Assembly (NCBI RefSeq): GCF_000716675.1
Contig: NZ_JNXT01000036.1
Span: 1-64,000 of the forward strand
Direction of reading: 5' to 3'
Length of the DNA: 64,000 bases
From: Streptomyces alboflavus
Lineage (GTDB): Bacteria; Actinomycetota; Actinomycetes; Streptomycetales; Streptomycetaceae
Under the pieces are notes generated by a model. It saw nothing but the letters and a program-made list of their open reading frames with translations. It did not search any database and had not been told where the DNA came from. Within the stretch, counting starts at the first letter, position 1. Each line of letters begins with the position of its first letter. Positions 1 through 8,609 of the stretch are shown here, piece by piece. Position numbers and translations under genes: made by a program.

Positions 1-256
1 GGTGGGAGCCACGCCGCGCGCAGCGCGGCGCAACCGACCACCGGACCCGCACGCGAAGCTCCCGAGCGGAATGTTTGGGGTGAACGGGTGGGCGGGTGGG
101 ACGCACGTCGCGCGCAGCGCGGCGAAAAACGACCACCGGCCCGCACCCGAGACTCACCCCCCAGCGGGACGCGATACCGTCGCCCCCCGACGACGACCAC
201 GACCACCACCACCAGCCCGCGGCCGCAGGCCCCGCAGGCAGAGGGAGAGCGACCAC
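1..256. other. leader region without a supported gene
   Basis: The open frame of the first gene runs to the window edge, but this part translates to low-complexity Arg/Pro/His-rich sequence unlike the conserved protein that follows. It contains a diverged direct repeat: about 55 bases near 3-58 recur near 93-150, sharing CGCGCGCAGCGCGGCG and GACCACCGG. I see no second gene here. The region probably holds the promoter of the gene starting at 257. Confidence 0.5.
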
Positions 257-3200
257 GTGAGCAAGACCGTGCGGCCGGCCGACGAGGGCACCGACCCGTT
301 CGGCACCGCCCGCCTGCGCCGCTCAGTCCTGGAGGCCTGGGCGGCGAGCCCGGCCCGGTTCCGCGAGGACGCGAACGCCGAGGAGGACATGGCCCTCGGC
401 GGCTACCGCGACCGCCTGGTCGTGGAGCTGGCCCAGAACGCCTCGGACGCCGCCGCCCGCGCGGGCGTACCGGGCCGTCTGGCCCTCACCCTCCAGGACG
501 GAGTCCTCGCCGCGGCGAACACGGGTGCCCCCCTGGACGCGACGGGCGTCGAGTCGCTGTCCACCCTGCGGGCCTCCGCGAAGCGGGAGGACCGCGACAA
601 CCGCCTGGACCGGCAGGACGGGCCGCGGGCCGCCGGGCCGGGCCGGCCCGGTGAGGACCCCGCCGCCAGGCGGACGACCGGCCGCTTCGGCGTGGGCTTC
701 GCCGCCGTCCTCGCCGTCTCCGACGCCCCCGCCGTCGTCGGCCGCACCGGCGGTGTCCGGTTCTCGCTCGCGGAGGCGCGTGACCTGGCGGCCGAGACGG
801 CCAGGTTCAGTCCGGGCCTTGGGGACGAGATCCGGCGCAGGGAGGGCCACGTACCGCTGCTGCGGCTGCCGCTGCCCGCGGAGGGCACTGCTCCGGCGGG
901 GTACGACACCGTCGTGATCCTGCCGCTCAGGGACGCCGCAGCGGAGGACTTGGTGGCCCGGCTCCTGGAAGGGGTCGACGACGCGCTGCTGCTGGCCCTG
1001 CCGGGCCTGGAGGAGGTCACGATCACGGTGCCGGGCGGCCCGGTCCGCACGATGCGCCGCGCGGCCGACGGACCGTACACCGTCGTGGCGGACAGCCGTG
1101 ACGGCACGACCCGCTGGCGTACCGTCAGCAGCCAGGGCACGCTGGCCCCCGAGCTGCTCGCGGACCGCCCCGTCGAGGAGCGGCAGCGGCCGTACTGGCA
1201 TCTGACGTGGGCCGTGCCCGCGGGCCCGGACGGCGCCCCGGAGCGGCCCCGGACGAGCGCGGTCGTGCACGCGCCCACCCCCAGCGACGAGCCCCTCGGC
1301 GTACCGGCCCTGCTCATCGCGTCGTTCCCGCTGGACACCAGCCGACGGCACGCCGCGCCGGGCCCGCTCACGGACTTCCTGGTGGAGCGCGCGGCGGACG
1401 CGTACGCCGAACTCCTCGCCTCCTGGCGGCCGGTGACCGAGGGCGTCATCGGCCTGGTGCCGGGGCCGCTCGGCCAGAGCGAGCTGGACGGGGCGCTGCG
1501 GGGCGCCGTGCTCGACCGGCTGCCGCGCACCGCGTTCCTGCCGCCCGCCGTGCCGCCCGCGCGGACGGACGGCGCTGCCGGTGACGAGTGGCTGGACGCC
1601 GAGGCCGCCGCCGTCCCCGAGACGCTGCGGCCGCGCGACGCGGAGGTGGTGGAGGGCGCGGGCGCCGACACCGTGCGGGTCCTCGCCGAGGTGCTGCCGA
1701 GCCTACTGCCCGCGGGCCTGGAGCGGCGCGGTGAGCTGCGTACGCTCGGCGTCGCCCGGGTCCCGCTGACCGAGGCCGTCGACCGGCTCGCCGGTCTTGA
1801 GCGGGAGCCGTCCTGGTGGCGGCGGCTCTACGACACCCTCGCCGGGGTCGACCCCGATCGGCTGTCGGGCCTGCCGGTGCCGCTCGCCGACGGCCGCACC
1901 ACCATCGGCCCCCGCCAGGTCCTGCTGCCCGCGCCGGGCACGAGCACCGCCGACGAGAGCGGCTCCGCGGCCCTGGCCAGGATCGGCCTGAAGGTCGCGC
2001 ACGCCGACGCCGCCCACCCGCTCCTGGAGAAGCTGGGCGCCCTGCCCGCCACGCCCCGCGCGGTCCTGACGACCCCGCAGGTGCGGGCGGCCGTCGCGGG
2101 GTCCCTGGACGACGACAGCTGGTACGGCGACGGTGACGGGCCCGGCGGCGAAGGGGCCCTGGACGCCGAGGAGCTGGCCGAGCTGGTCCTCACGCTCGTA
2201 CGGGACGCGGATCTCGCGCCCGGTGACGAGCCCTGGCTCGGGGCGCTCGCGCTGCCCGACGAGGACGGTGAACTCGCGCCCGCCGGGGAGCTGGTGCTGC
2301 CCGGCAGCGCGTTCGAGTCCGTCATGCGGGAGGGTGAACTCGCCGGGGTGGACGCCGACCTGGCGGAGCGGTGGGGGGAGCAGCCGCTCGCCGCGTGCGG
2401 GGTGCTCGCCTCGTTCGCGCTCGTACGGGCCACCGACGTCGTCCTCGACCCCGACGAACTGGAGCCCCGCGACGGTGACTTCGCCGAGCCCGACGACGCG
2501 GGTCTGCTCGACGCCGTCGACGTGTGGTGCGAGGACATCCTGGACCGGCTGCCGGACACCCCGGTGCCGCCGGTCGCGACGGAGGTCGTCGCCGTCCGTG
2601 ACCTCGACCTCGTCGACGACGACGCCTGGCCGCGGGCCCTCGCCCTGCTGTCCCGGCCGCCGCTGCGCGACGCGCTGACCCAGCCGGTGCGGGTGCTGCT
2701 TCCGGACGGTACGACGGAGAGCGTGCGGTCCTACACGGCGTGGTGGCTGCGCGGTCACCCGGTGCTCGGCGGGCGGCGCCCGGCGGGCCTGCGGGCGGCG
2801 GGCGGCGACCCGCTGCTCGACGGCCTCTACGACGACGCCGACGCGTCCGGGTTCGACGACGAGCAGGTCCTCAGGACGCTCGGCGTGCGGACGTCGGTCG
2901 CCTCGCTGCTCGCGGAGCCGGGCGGGGCGGCCGAGCTGCTCGACCGGCTCGCGGACCCGGAGCGGACCGTTTCCGCGGCGCAGCTGCACGCGCTGTACGG
3001 GGCGCTCGCGGACCTCGACCCGGAGCAGGTGACGCTGCCGGACGAGGTGCGGGCGGTCCTGGGCGGCGGCCCGGACGGGGAGGTGGGGGAGATCGTGATC
3101 GTCGACGCGGCGGACGCGGTCGTCGCCGACGCGCCTGACCTGCTGCCCTTCGCCTCCGGCGTGCCGCTGCTTCCCGTCGCCCCGTCCCGCGCGGCCGACC

Positions 3201-3538
3201 TGGCCGAGCTGTTCCAGGTGCGGCGCCTGAGCGAGCGGGTGGCGGCGGAGGTCGACCCGGAGGGCGGGGTGGAGCACGAGGTGCCGGAGTCCGTGCGGGT
3301 GCTGCTCGGTCCGGCGACCCCGGCGACGTACCGGGAGTACGAGGAGCTGGTGGCCGACGGCGTCGACCTGGAGTGGCGCCGCACCTCCGACGGGGTCGTG
3401 CACGCGGCGACCGTGGAGGGCGTGGCCGCGGGTCTCGCGTGGGCGGCACGGCAGTGGCCGCGGCGGTTCGAGGTGGCGGCGCTCCTGGAGGATCCTTCGC
3501 GTACGGAGGAGCTGGCGCGGGACCGGTGGTTCGACTAG
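257..3538 (+). CDS. sacsin/Hsp90-like GHKL ATP-binding protein
   Basis: About 1093 residues with an N-terminal GHKL-type ATPase fold like that of sacsin and Hsp90; a cytoplasmic chaperone-like role is inferred. The N-box ELAQNASDA lies near residues 57-65, an NTGAP element near 88-92 and the glycine lid TGRFGVGF near 141-148. About 25 Arg/Gly/Pro-rich residues separate the conserved SLSTLRASAKR from the lid; family members as I know them are shorter here. GTG 257 was chosen because conserved sequence begins there and everything upstream is low complexity. The long acidic remainder matches no domain I can name. The gene stands alone, with a secreted-protein gene 161 bases downstream. Confidence 0.8.
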   Translation: MSKTVRPADEGTDPFGTARLRRSVLEAWAASPARFREDANAEEDMALGGYRDRLVVELAQNASDAAARAGVPGRLALTLQDGVLAAANTGAPLDATGVESLSTLRASAKREDRDNRLDRQDGPRAAGPGRPGEDPAARRTTGRFGVGFAAVLAVSDAPAVVGRTGGVRFSLAEARDLAAETARFSPGLGDEIRRREGHVPLLRLPLPAEGTAPAGYDTVVILPLRDAAAEDLVARLLEGVDDALLLALPGLEEVTITVPGGPVRTMRRAADGPYTVVADSRDGTTRWRTVSSQGTLAPELLADRPVEERQRPYWHLTWAVPAGPDGAPERPRTSAVVHAPTPSDEPLGVPALLIASFPLDTSRRHAAPGPLTDFLVERAADAYAELLASWRPVTEGVIGLVPGPLGQSELDGALRGAVLDRLPRTAFLPPAVPPARTDGAAGDEWLDAEAAAVPETLRPRDAEVVEGAGADTVRVLAEVLPSLLPAGLERRGELRTLGVARVPLTEAVDRLAGLEREPSWWRRLYDTLAGVDPDRLSGLPVPLADGRTTIGPRQVLLPAPGTSTADESGSAALARIGLKVAHADAAHPLLEKLGALPATPRAVLTTPQVRAAVAGSLDDDSWYGDGDGPGGEGALDAEELAELVLTLVRDADLAPGDEPWLGALALPDEDGELAPAGELVLPGSAFESVMREGELAGVDADLAERWGEQPLAACGVLASFALVRATDVVLDPDELEPRDGDFAEPDDAGLLDAVDVWCEDILDRLPDTPVPPVATEVVAVRDLDLVDDDAWPRALALLSRPPLRDALTQPVRVLLPDGTTESVRSYTAWWLRGHPVLGGRRPAGLRAAGGDPLLDGLYDDADASGFDDEQVLRTLGVRTSVASLLAEPGGAAELLDRLADPERTVSAAQLHALYGALADLDPEQVTLPDEVRAVLGGGPDGEVGEIVIVDAADAVVADAPDLLPFASGVPLLPVAPSRAADLAELFQVRRLSERVAAEVDPEGGVEHEVPESVRVLLGPATPATYREYEELVADGVDLEWRRTSDGVVHAATVEGVAAGLAWAARQWPRRFEVAALLEDPSRTEELARDRWFD

Positions 3539-3580
3539 GGGCCGTGCACACCGGTCCCCGACATGAACTTCACCCCTCGT

Positions 3581-3628
3581 ACAACCTATGGCCAGGGTTG
3601 TGGGTCTGATCTGCCGAGTCAATCAGAC
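3581..3628. promoter_or_regulatory. two inverted repeats upstream of secreted gene
   Basis: ACAACC (3581-3586) pairs with GGTTGT (3596-3601) across 9 bases, and GTCTGAT (3604-3610) pairs with ATCAGAC (3622-3628) across 11 bases. They lie 70-120 bases before the ATG at 3700 in an otherwise AT-richer promoter region. They could be operators, or the first could terminate the upstream gene. Which factor binds is unknown. Confidence 0.4.
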
Positions 3629-3699
3629 TCCTAGATCACCGGGACCTCGCGAGCGGGCTTCAACACCGCGCGGCCCCCTTCTCCACCTGGGGAAAACAC

Positions 3700-4554
3700 A
3701 TGCGTATCCGTGCCACTGTCGCCGCTGTGTCCGGCACCCTGGCTCTGTCCGCTCTCGCTGTTCCGGCCGCCCACGCGGGTGACGAGCCGGTGGCCCCCAA
3801 GGCGTCCGCCGCCGTCGCCGACGTCTCCGAGGCCGTGGGCGCGCAGCGTGCCGCCGCGGGCGACATCAAGGTCACCGACGTCACCGTCAACGGCGGCAAG
3901 GACGTCACGCTCGGCACGACCGCGAAGAAGAAGTTCAAGCTCTCCATCACGGCCACCGACCCGTCCGGGATCAAGCTCTCCAGCGGCTTCCTCTTCCTCG
4001 GTGACGACTCCGACGCCCCGACCGGGCTCATCACCCCGGCGACCGAGGCCGAGTACAACCCCACCTGCGTCGAGCTGGACGACACCACCAAGACCTGCAC
4101 CGTGAACGTCACCGCGGACCCGGCGCGGCTCCGCAACGTGGGCGCCGGTGTCCGCTGGAACGTCTTCGCCGCCGTGACCAACAAGAGCGAAGAGCAGGTC
4201 ACGATGGACGACCTCAAGTCGGACATCCGCATCAAGCGCGCGTCCCGCCTGACCGTCAACGCCTCCCCGGAGCCGGTGAAGAAGGGCAAGACCATCACGG
4301 TCTCCGGTGCCCTGACCCGCGCCAACTGGGACACGAAGAAGTACGCGGGCTACACGAAGCAGTCCGTGCAGCTGCAGTTCAAGAAGAAGGGCGCTTCGTC
4401 CTACTCGACCGTGAAGACGGTGAAGTCGGACAGCAAGGGCAACCTGAAGACCACGGTGAAGGCGTCGGTCGACGGCACCTTCCGCTACGTCTTCGCGGGT
4501 ACGTCGACGACCCCGGCCGTGACCTCCGCGGGCGACGCCGTCGACGTCCGCTGA
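3700..4554 (+). CDS. secreted two-domain protein, paralogue A
   Basis: A 284-residue exported protein. It starts with a Sec signal peptide (Arg-rich start, hydrophobic stretch, AHA-type cleavage near residue 26). A middle domain has the motif [14 protein letters not shown], and a C-terminal beta-rich domain begins at [18 protein letters not shown] and ends AGDAVDVR. The last domain resembles Ig-like modules that Streptomyces secretes. No catalytic motif is visible. It is followed at 4685 by a paralogue whose C-terminal 95 residues are nearly identical, so this is a tandem duplication. Function is unknown; adhesion or cell-surface binding is a guess. Confidence 0.85.
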   Translation: MRIRATVAAVSGTLALSALAVPAAHAGDEPVAPKASAAVADVSEAVGAQRAAAGDIKVTDVTVNGGKDVTLGTTAKKKFKLSITATDPSGIKLSSGFLFLGDDSDAPTGLITPATEAEYNPTCVELDDTTKTCTVNVTADPARLRNVGAGVRWNVFAAVTNKSEEQVTMDDLKSDIRIKRASRLTVNASPEPVKKGKTITVSGALTRANWDTKKYAGYTKQSVQLQFKKKGASSYSTVKTVKSDSKGNLKTTVKASVDGTFRYVFAGTSTTPAVTSAGDAVDVR

Positions 4555-4627
4555 CCTGGCCCTACAGCTCCCCCGGGCCCCAGGGCCCCCAGCTCGTCCG
4601 GGCCGCCGAAGGCCCCCGGTTCACCCT

Positions 4628-4663
4628 GCCCCGCGGCGCCGCCACCCCGGCGCGCCGCGGGGC
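4628..4663. terminator. GC hairpin between the two paralogues
   Basis: GCCCCGCGGCGC (4628-4639) pairs perfectly with GCGCCGCGGGGC (4652-4663) over a 12-base loop. It sits 22 bases before the ATG at 4685. It probably ends transcription of the first paralogue or attenuates read-through into the second; no U-tract follows, which is common in Streptomyces. Confidence 0.5.
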
Positions 4664-4684
4664 CCGCACCACCCGAGGAACACC

Positions 4685-5470
4685 ATGCGTACCCGCGCCA
4701 CCGCCACCGTCGTCGCCGTCTCCGGCGCCCTCGCCCTGTCCGCACTCGCCGTGCCCGCCGCGCAGGCCGCCGACTCGGTCAAGGGCGACACCAAGATCAC
4801 GAAGGTCGTCGTGAACGGCGGCAAGGACATCGTGGTCGGCACGTCCACCAAGAAGGTCACGGTCACCGTCACGGGCACCGACCCCAAGGGGATCAAGGAC
4901 GCCATGGCCATCCTGTGGCGCGGCACGGAGTTCGAGCCGGGGCGCCTGACGGGCGTCATCGCCCCGGACGACGAGGCCAAGTGCACCAAGGTCGACGCGA
5001 CCACCGGCACGTGCAAGGTCGTCCTCAGCGCGTCCCCGCGCGAGCTGGCGAACGGCAACGCGGGCCGCTGGAAGGTGATGGCCGGTCTGCTGGCCAAGGG
5101 CAGCGCCGAGAACCACGTCATCAAGGAGACGTACACGACCGTCTCCGTGAAGCGCGCCGCGAAGCTGACGGTCAACGCGTCCCCGGAGCCCGTGAAGAAG
5201 GGCAAGACCATCACGGTGGCCGGTGCGCTGACCCGTGCGAACTGGGACACGAAGAAGTACGCGGGCTACACCCAGCAGCCGGTGAAGCTGCAGTTCAAGA
5301 AGAAGGGCGCGAGCGCCTACTCCACGGTCAAGACGGTGAAGTCGGGCAGCAAGGGCAACTTGAAGACCACGGTGAAGGCGTCGGCCGACGGCACCTTCCG
5401 TTACGTCTTCGCGGGGACGTCGACCACCCCGGCCGTCACGTCGACCGGGGACTTCGTCGACGTACGCTGA
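4685..5470 (+). CDS. secreted two-domain protein, paralogue B
   Basis: A 261-residue exported protein with the same plan as its upstream neighbour: signal peptide ending near AQAA, a middle domain with VVVNGGKDIVVGTS, and a C-terminal domain starting [18 protein letters not shown]. The middle domains have diverged strongly while the C-terminal domain is almost unchanged in both protein and DNA, which suggests recent duplication or gene conversion of the 3' part. It lacks the Ala/Val-rich spacer after the signal peptide found in paralogue A. A perfect hairpin terminator follows directly. No enzymatic motif is seen. Confidence 0.85.
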   Translation: MRTRATATVVAVSGALALSALAVPAAQAADSVKGDTKITKVVVNGGKDIVVGTSTKKVTVTVTGTDPKGIKDAMAILWRGTEFEPGRLTGVIAPDDEAKCTKVDATTGTCKVVLSASPRELANGNAGRWKVMAGLLAKGSAENHVIKETYTTVSVKRAAKLTVNASPEPVKKGKTITVAGALTRANWDTKKYAGYTQQPVKLQFKKKGASAYSTVKTVKSGSKGNLKTTVKASADGTFRYVFAGTSTTPAVTSTGDFVDVR

Positions 5471-5471
5471 G

Positions 5472-5550
5472 CCCCGCGCCCCACAAGGGGCGCGGGGAAC
5501 TGCGCGACAAGCCCCCACCGGCCAGCGGGGAAGAAACCGCCCAAGGCCCA
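5472..5550. terminator. hairpin terminator inside a dispersed repeat
   Basis: CCCCGCGCCCC (5472-5482) pairs with GGGGCGCGGGG (5487-5497) around an ACAA loop, between two convergent genes, so it can serve both. The downstream bases GAACTGCGCGACAAGCCCC belong to an intergenic repeat I recognise as common in Streptomyces; a second copy in reverse orientation lies at 12317-12350. Confidence 0.75.
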
Positions 5551-5560
5551 GGGGCCAGAG

Positions 5561-7963
5561 CTACGCCGCGAAGCGGCGGTCGACCCAGCGGAAGGCGAAC
5601 TCGATCGCCGCCGCCGCGACCGCCGCGATCGCGACCGCCGCCCACGGCATCGTCGTGCCGACCAGCTTCAGGGCGAAGAAGTCCTGGAGCCAGGGGATGA
5701 CGAGGACGAGCAGGAAGCCGAGGCCCATGGCGGCGACCAGGGCGATGCGCCACCAGGTGTAGGGGCGGGCGATGATCGCGAGGACCCACAGGGAGACCAG
5801 GAAGAGCGCGAGGGTGGCCGCGCTGGTCTCGGCCTCGCGGGCGCCCTCGCCGGTGTAGTGGTGGCGGGCCAGGAGGTACGTGGCGAAGGTGGCGACCGCC
5901 GCGATGATGCCGCCCGGCAGGGCGTAGCGCATGACCCTGCGGACGAAGTGCGGTTTCGCGCGCTCCTTGTTGGGGGCCAGGGCGAGGAAGAACGCGGGGA
6001 CGCCGATGGTGAGGGTGGAGAGCAGGGTCAGGTGGCGGGGCAGGAAGAGGTACTCCACCTGGGAGCAGACCACGAGCAGGGCGATCACTACTGAGTAGAC
6101 CGTCTTGACCAGGAACAGGGTCGCCACGCGCGTGATGTTGCCGATGACGCGGCGGCCCTCCGCGACCACGGAAGGCAGCGTCGCGAAGCTGTTGTTCAGG
6201 AGGACGATCTGGGCGACCGCCCGGGTCGCCTCGGAGCCCGAGCCCATCGAGACGCCGATGTCGGCGTCCTTCAGGGCGAGGACGTCGTTCACGCCGTCGC
6301 CGGTCATCGCGACCGTGTGGCCCTTGGACTGGAGCGCCCCGACCATGTCCCGCTTCTGCTGCGGGGTGACGCGGCCGAAGACGGAGTTGGCGTCGAGGGC
6401 CTCGGCCATCTCGTCCTGGTCGGTGGGGAGCTGCCGGGCGTCGACGGTGTTCTCGGCGCCGGGCAGGCCGAGCTTGCCCGCGACGGCGCTGACGGAGACC
6501 GCGTTGTCGCCGGAGATGACCTTCGCCTGGACGTTCTGCTCCTCGAAGTACCGCAGGGTGTCGGCGGCGTCGGGGCGCAGGCGCTGTTCGAGGACGACGA
6601 GGGCGGTGGCGTGGGCGCCGGCCGCGATGTCGGGGGCGTCGAGGTCGCCCGCGGCGCGGGCCAGGAGCAGGACGCGCAGGCCCTGGTGGTTCAGGTGCTC
6701 GATCTCGTCGAGGGTCGGGTCGCCGGTGGGCAGCAGCACGTCGGGGGCGCCGAGCAGCCAGGTGGAGTTCTCGCCGTCGCCCTCGCTGAAGCTGGCGCCG
6801 CTGTACTTGCGGGCGGAGGAGAAGGGCAGCGACTCCGTGCAGCGCCACTCGTCGCTGTCGGGGTAGGCGTCGATGATGGCCTGGAGGGAGGCGTTGGGGC
6901 GCGGGTCGGACTCGCCGAGGGCGCCGAGGACCTTGCGTACGTAGGCCTCGTCGGAGCCGTTCAGGGGGCGCAGCTCGGTGACGTCCATGCCGCCCTCGGT
7001 GAGCGTGCCCGTCTTGTCGAGGCAGACGGTGTCGACGCGCGCGAGGCCCTCGATGGCGGGGAGTTCCTGCACCAGGCACTGCTTGCGGCCGAGGCGGATG
7101 ACGCCGATCGCGAAGGCCACGGAGGTCAGCAGGACCAGGCCCTCGGGGATCATCGGGACGATGCCGCCGACGGTGTAGGCGATCGACTCCTTGAAGTTGT
7201 CGTCCTTCACGACCAGCTGGGAGATGATCAGGCCGATCGAGGTCGGGACCATCAGCCACGTCACGTACTTGAGGATCGTGGAGATGCCCGAGCGCAGTTC
7301 GGAGTGGACGAGCGTGAAGCGGCTGGCCTCCTCGGCGAGCTGCGCCGCGTACGCCTCGCGGCCCACCTTCGTGGCGGTGAAGGCGCCGCCGCCCGCGACC
7401 ACGAACGAGCCCGACATCATCTTGTCGCCGGGCTTCTTCAGGACCGGGTCGGCCTCACCGGTGAGCAGCGACTCGTCGACTTCGAGGCCGTCGGCCTCGA
7501 CCGTCTCGCCGTCGACCACGATCTTGTCGCCGGGGCCGAGTTCGACGAGGTCGCCGAGGACGATGTCGGAGGTGGAGATCTCCGCGGCCACGCCGTCGCG
7601 CCGGACCGTGGGCTTGGCCTCGCCGATGACGGCGAGCCCGTCGAGGGTCTTCTTGGCGCGCAGCTCCTGGATGATGCCGATGCCCGTGTTGGCGACGATC
7701 ACGAAGCCGAAGAGGCTGTCCTGGATCGGCGCCACGAACAGCATGATCACCCAGAGCACGCCGATGATGGCGTTGAAGCGGGTGAAGACGTTGGCGCGGA
7801 CGATCTCGGTGGTGGACCGGCTGCTGCGGACGGGTACGTCGTTGATCTCGCCGCGGGCGACCCGCTCGGCGACCTCGGCGGCCGTGAGGCCGGTGGCCCG
7901 TGCCGTCGGCGGCGCCACCGGGTGGACCGGGTCCAGCTCGGCGCCCGCGTCGATATGCGTCAT
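5561..7963 (-). CDS. ctpE: CtpE-like P-type cation (Ca2+) ATPase
   Basis: An 800-residue integral membrane P-type ATPase. Visible motifs are TGEAD (168-172, actuator loop), PEGL in the ion-binding membrane helix (273-276), the phosphorylation site DKTGTLT (Asp316), and TGDGVNDVLALKDADIG in the P domain. PEGL and the overall length match mycobacterial CtpE, which is linked to calcium uptake; calcium as substrate here is inferred from that similarity. The C-terminus contains a multi-helix membrane bundle. The ATG at 7963 has no strong ribosome binding site. It is a single gene convergent with the secreted paralogue B. Confidence 0.88.
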   Translation of the reverse strand: MTHIDAGAELDPVHPVAPPTARATGLTAAEVAERVARGEINDVPVRSSRSTTEIVRANVFTRFNAIIGVLWVIMLFVAPIQDSLFGFVIVANTGIGIIQELRAKKTLDGLAVIGEAKPTVRRDGVAAEISTSDIVLGDLVELGPGDKIVVDGETVEADGLEVDESLLTGEADPVLKKPGDKMMSGSFVVAGGGAFTATKVGREAYAAQLAEEASRFTLVHSELRSGISTILKYVTWLMVPTSIGLIISQLVVKDDNFKESIAYTVGGIVPMIPEGLVLLTSVAFAIGVIRLGRKQCLVQELPAIEGLARVDTVCLDKTGTLTEGGMDVTELRPLNGSDEAYVRKVLGALGESDPRPNASLQAIIDAYPDSDEWRCTESLPFSSARKYSGASFSEGDGENSTWLLGAPDVLLPTGDPTLDEIEHLNHQGLRVLLLARAAGDLDAPDIAAGAHATALVVLEQRLRPDAADTLRYFEEQNVQAKVISGDNAVSVSAVAGKLGLPGAENTVDARQLPTDQDEMAEALDANSVFGRVTPQQKRDMVGALQSKGHTVAMTGDGVNDVLALKDADIGVSMGSGSEATRAVAQIVLLNNSFATLPSVVAEGRRVIGNITRVATLFLVKTVYSVVIALLVVCSQVEYLFLPRHLTLLSTLTIGVPAFFLALAPNKERAKPHFVRRVMRYALPGGIIAAVATFATYLLARHHYTGEGAREAETSAATLALFLVSLWVLAIIARPYTWWRIALVAAMGLGFLLVLVIPWLQDFFALKLVGTTMPWAAVAIAAVAAAAIEFAFRWVDRRFAA

Positions 7964-8072
7964 GCAGACGACGGTACGGGGGGAGTGGGGGGTTCACCCC
8001 TTGAGTACCGGAAAGATCCGACCACGGTAGGACGGGGTTTGCCCTCAGGTCGTATGCCGTACTGCCGACGTA

Positions 8073-8366
8073 CTACACCGGCTCGGAATCCTCCGACTGC
8101 ACCGGCTCGGCGGTCTCCGCGGCCGCCTGCGCCCGCTTGATCGCCGCGTCGCGCGAGCGGACGTACCAGATGCCGATGAGGCCGAGGCCGCCGCCGGCGA
8201 GGCACGTCCACACCCACCAGGTGAGGTCGCGGTCGTCGAACCAGCCGTAGAACGGCATCTGCACGACGAAGAGGACGAACCAGATGATCGTGCCGCCGGT
8301 GATGGTGGCGACGATCGGGCCCTCCAGGGGCTCCGGCGCCTCGTGCTTGGGTGTCCACTTCGCCAT
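8073..8366 (-). CDS. DUF2530 small membrane protein
   Basis: A 97-residue protein with two membrane segments (near residues 21-38 and 50-68) and a charged C-terminal tail. The start WTPKHEAPEPLEGP is typical of DUF2530, an actinobacterial family of unknown function. The ATG at 8366 is preceded by a good AGGGGT site, so the longer frame upstream was not used. It is transcribed away from the purine permease, with 243 bases between them. Confidence 0.85.
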   Translation of the reverse strand: MAKWTPKHEAPEPLEGPIVATITGGTIIWFVLFVVQMPFYGWFDDRDLTWWVWTCLAGGGLGLIGIWYVRSRDAAIKRAQAAAETAEPVQSEDSEPV

Positions 8367-8609
8367 GACCCCTAGCTTAGTCGGGGCCGATTCCGGCCTC
8401 CGGCGCGCGCCCGCGCCCCTTGTGCCACAAGGCTCTACGCGCGGAGATGGCCATTTCTCGTTCATGTATTCATACTGAAACGGCTTCTTAATGGCCAGTT
8501 GCTTTCGTACGAAGACACAAGCTCGCGCAGGCGAAGACATCATCTCGTGCAAGCCAGGCCCATCCCGTTCACAGGCCCATCCCGTTCAACAGAGGTCATG
8601 AGGTCCCGC
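8367..8609. promoter_or_regulatory. divergent promoter region DUF2530/permease
   Basis: No gene is visible. An AT-richer segment carries the inverted repeat TGGCCATT (8448-8455) and AATGGCCA (8490-8497), plus a 15-base palindrome CCTTGTGCCACAAGG (8418-8432). A perfect 17-base tandem repeat (8555-8571 and 8572-8588) precedes the permease start. I found no purine riboswitch fold. Confidence 0.4.

Noticed and set aside
2..256. N-terminal extension of the sacsin-like protein
   Set aside because: The extension is low complexity and carries a DNA repeat; conserved sequence begins at GTG 257.
8367..8609. Purine riboswitch before the NCS2 permease
   Set aside because: I could not find the conserved purine-aptamer core; only an inverted repeat and a 17-base duplication are seen.
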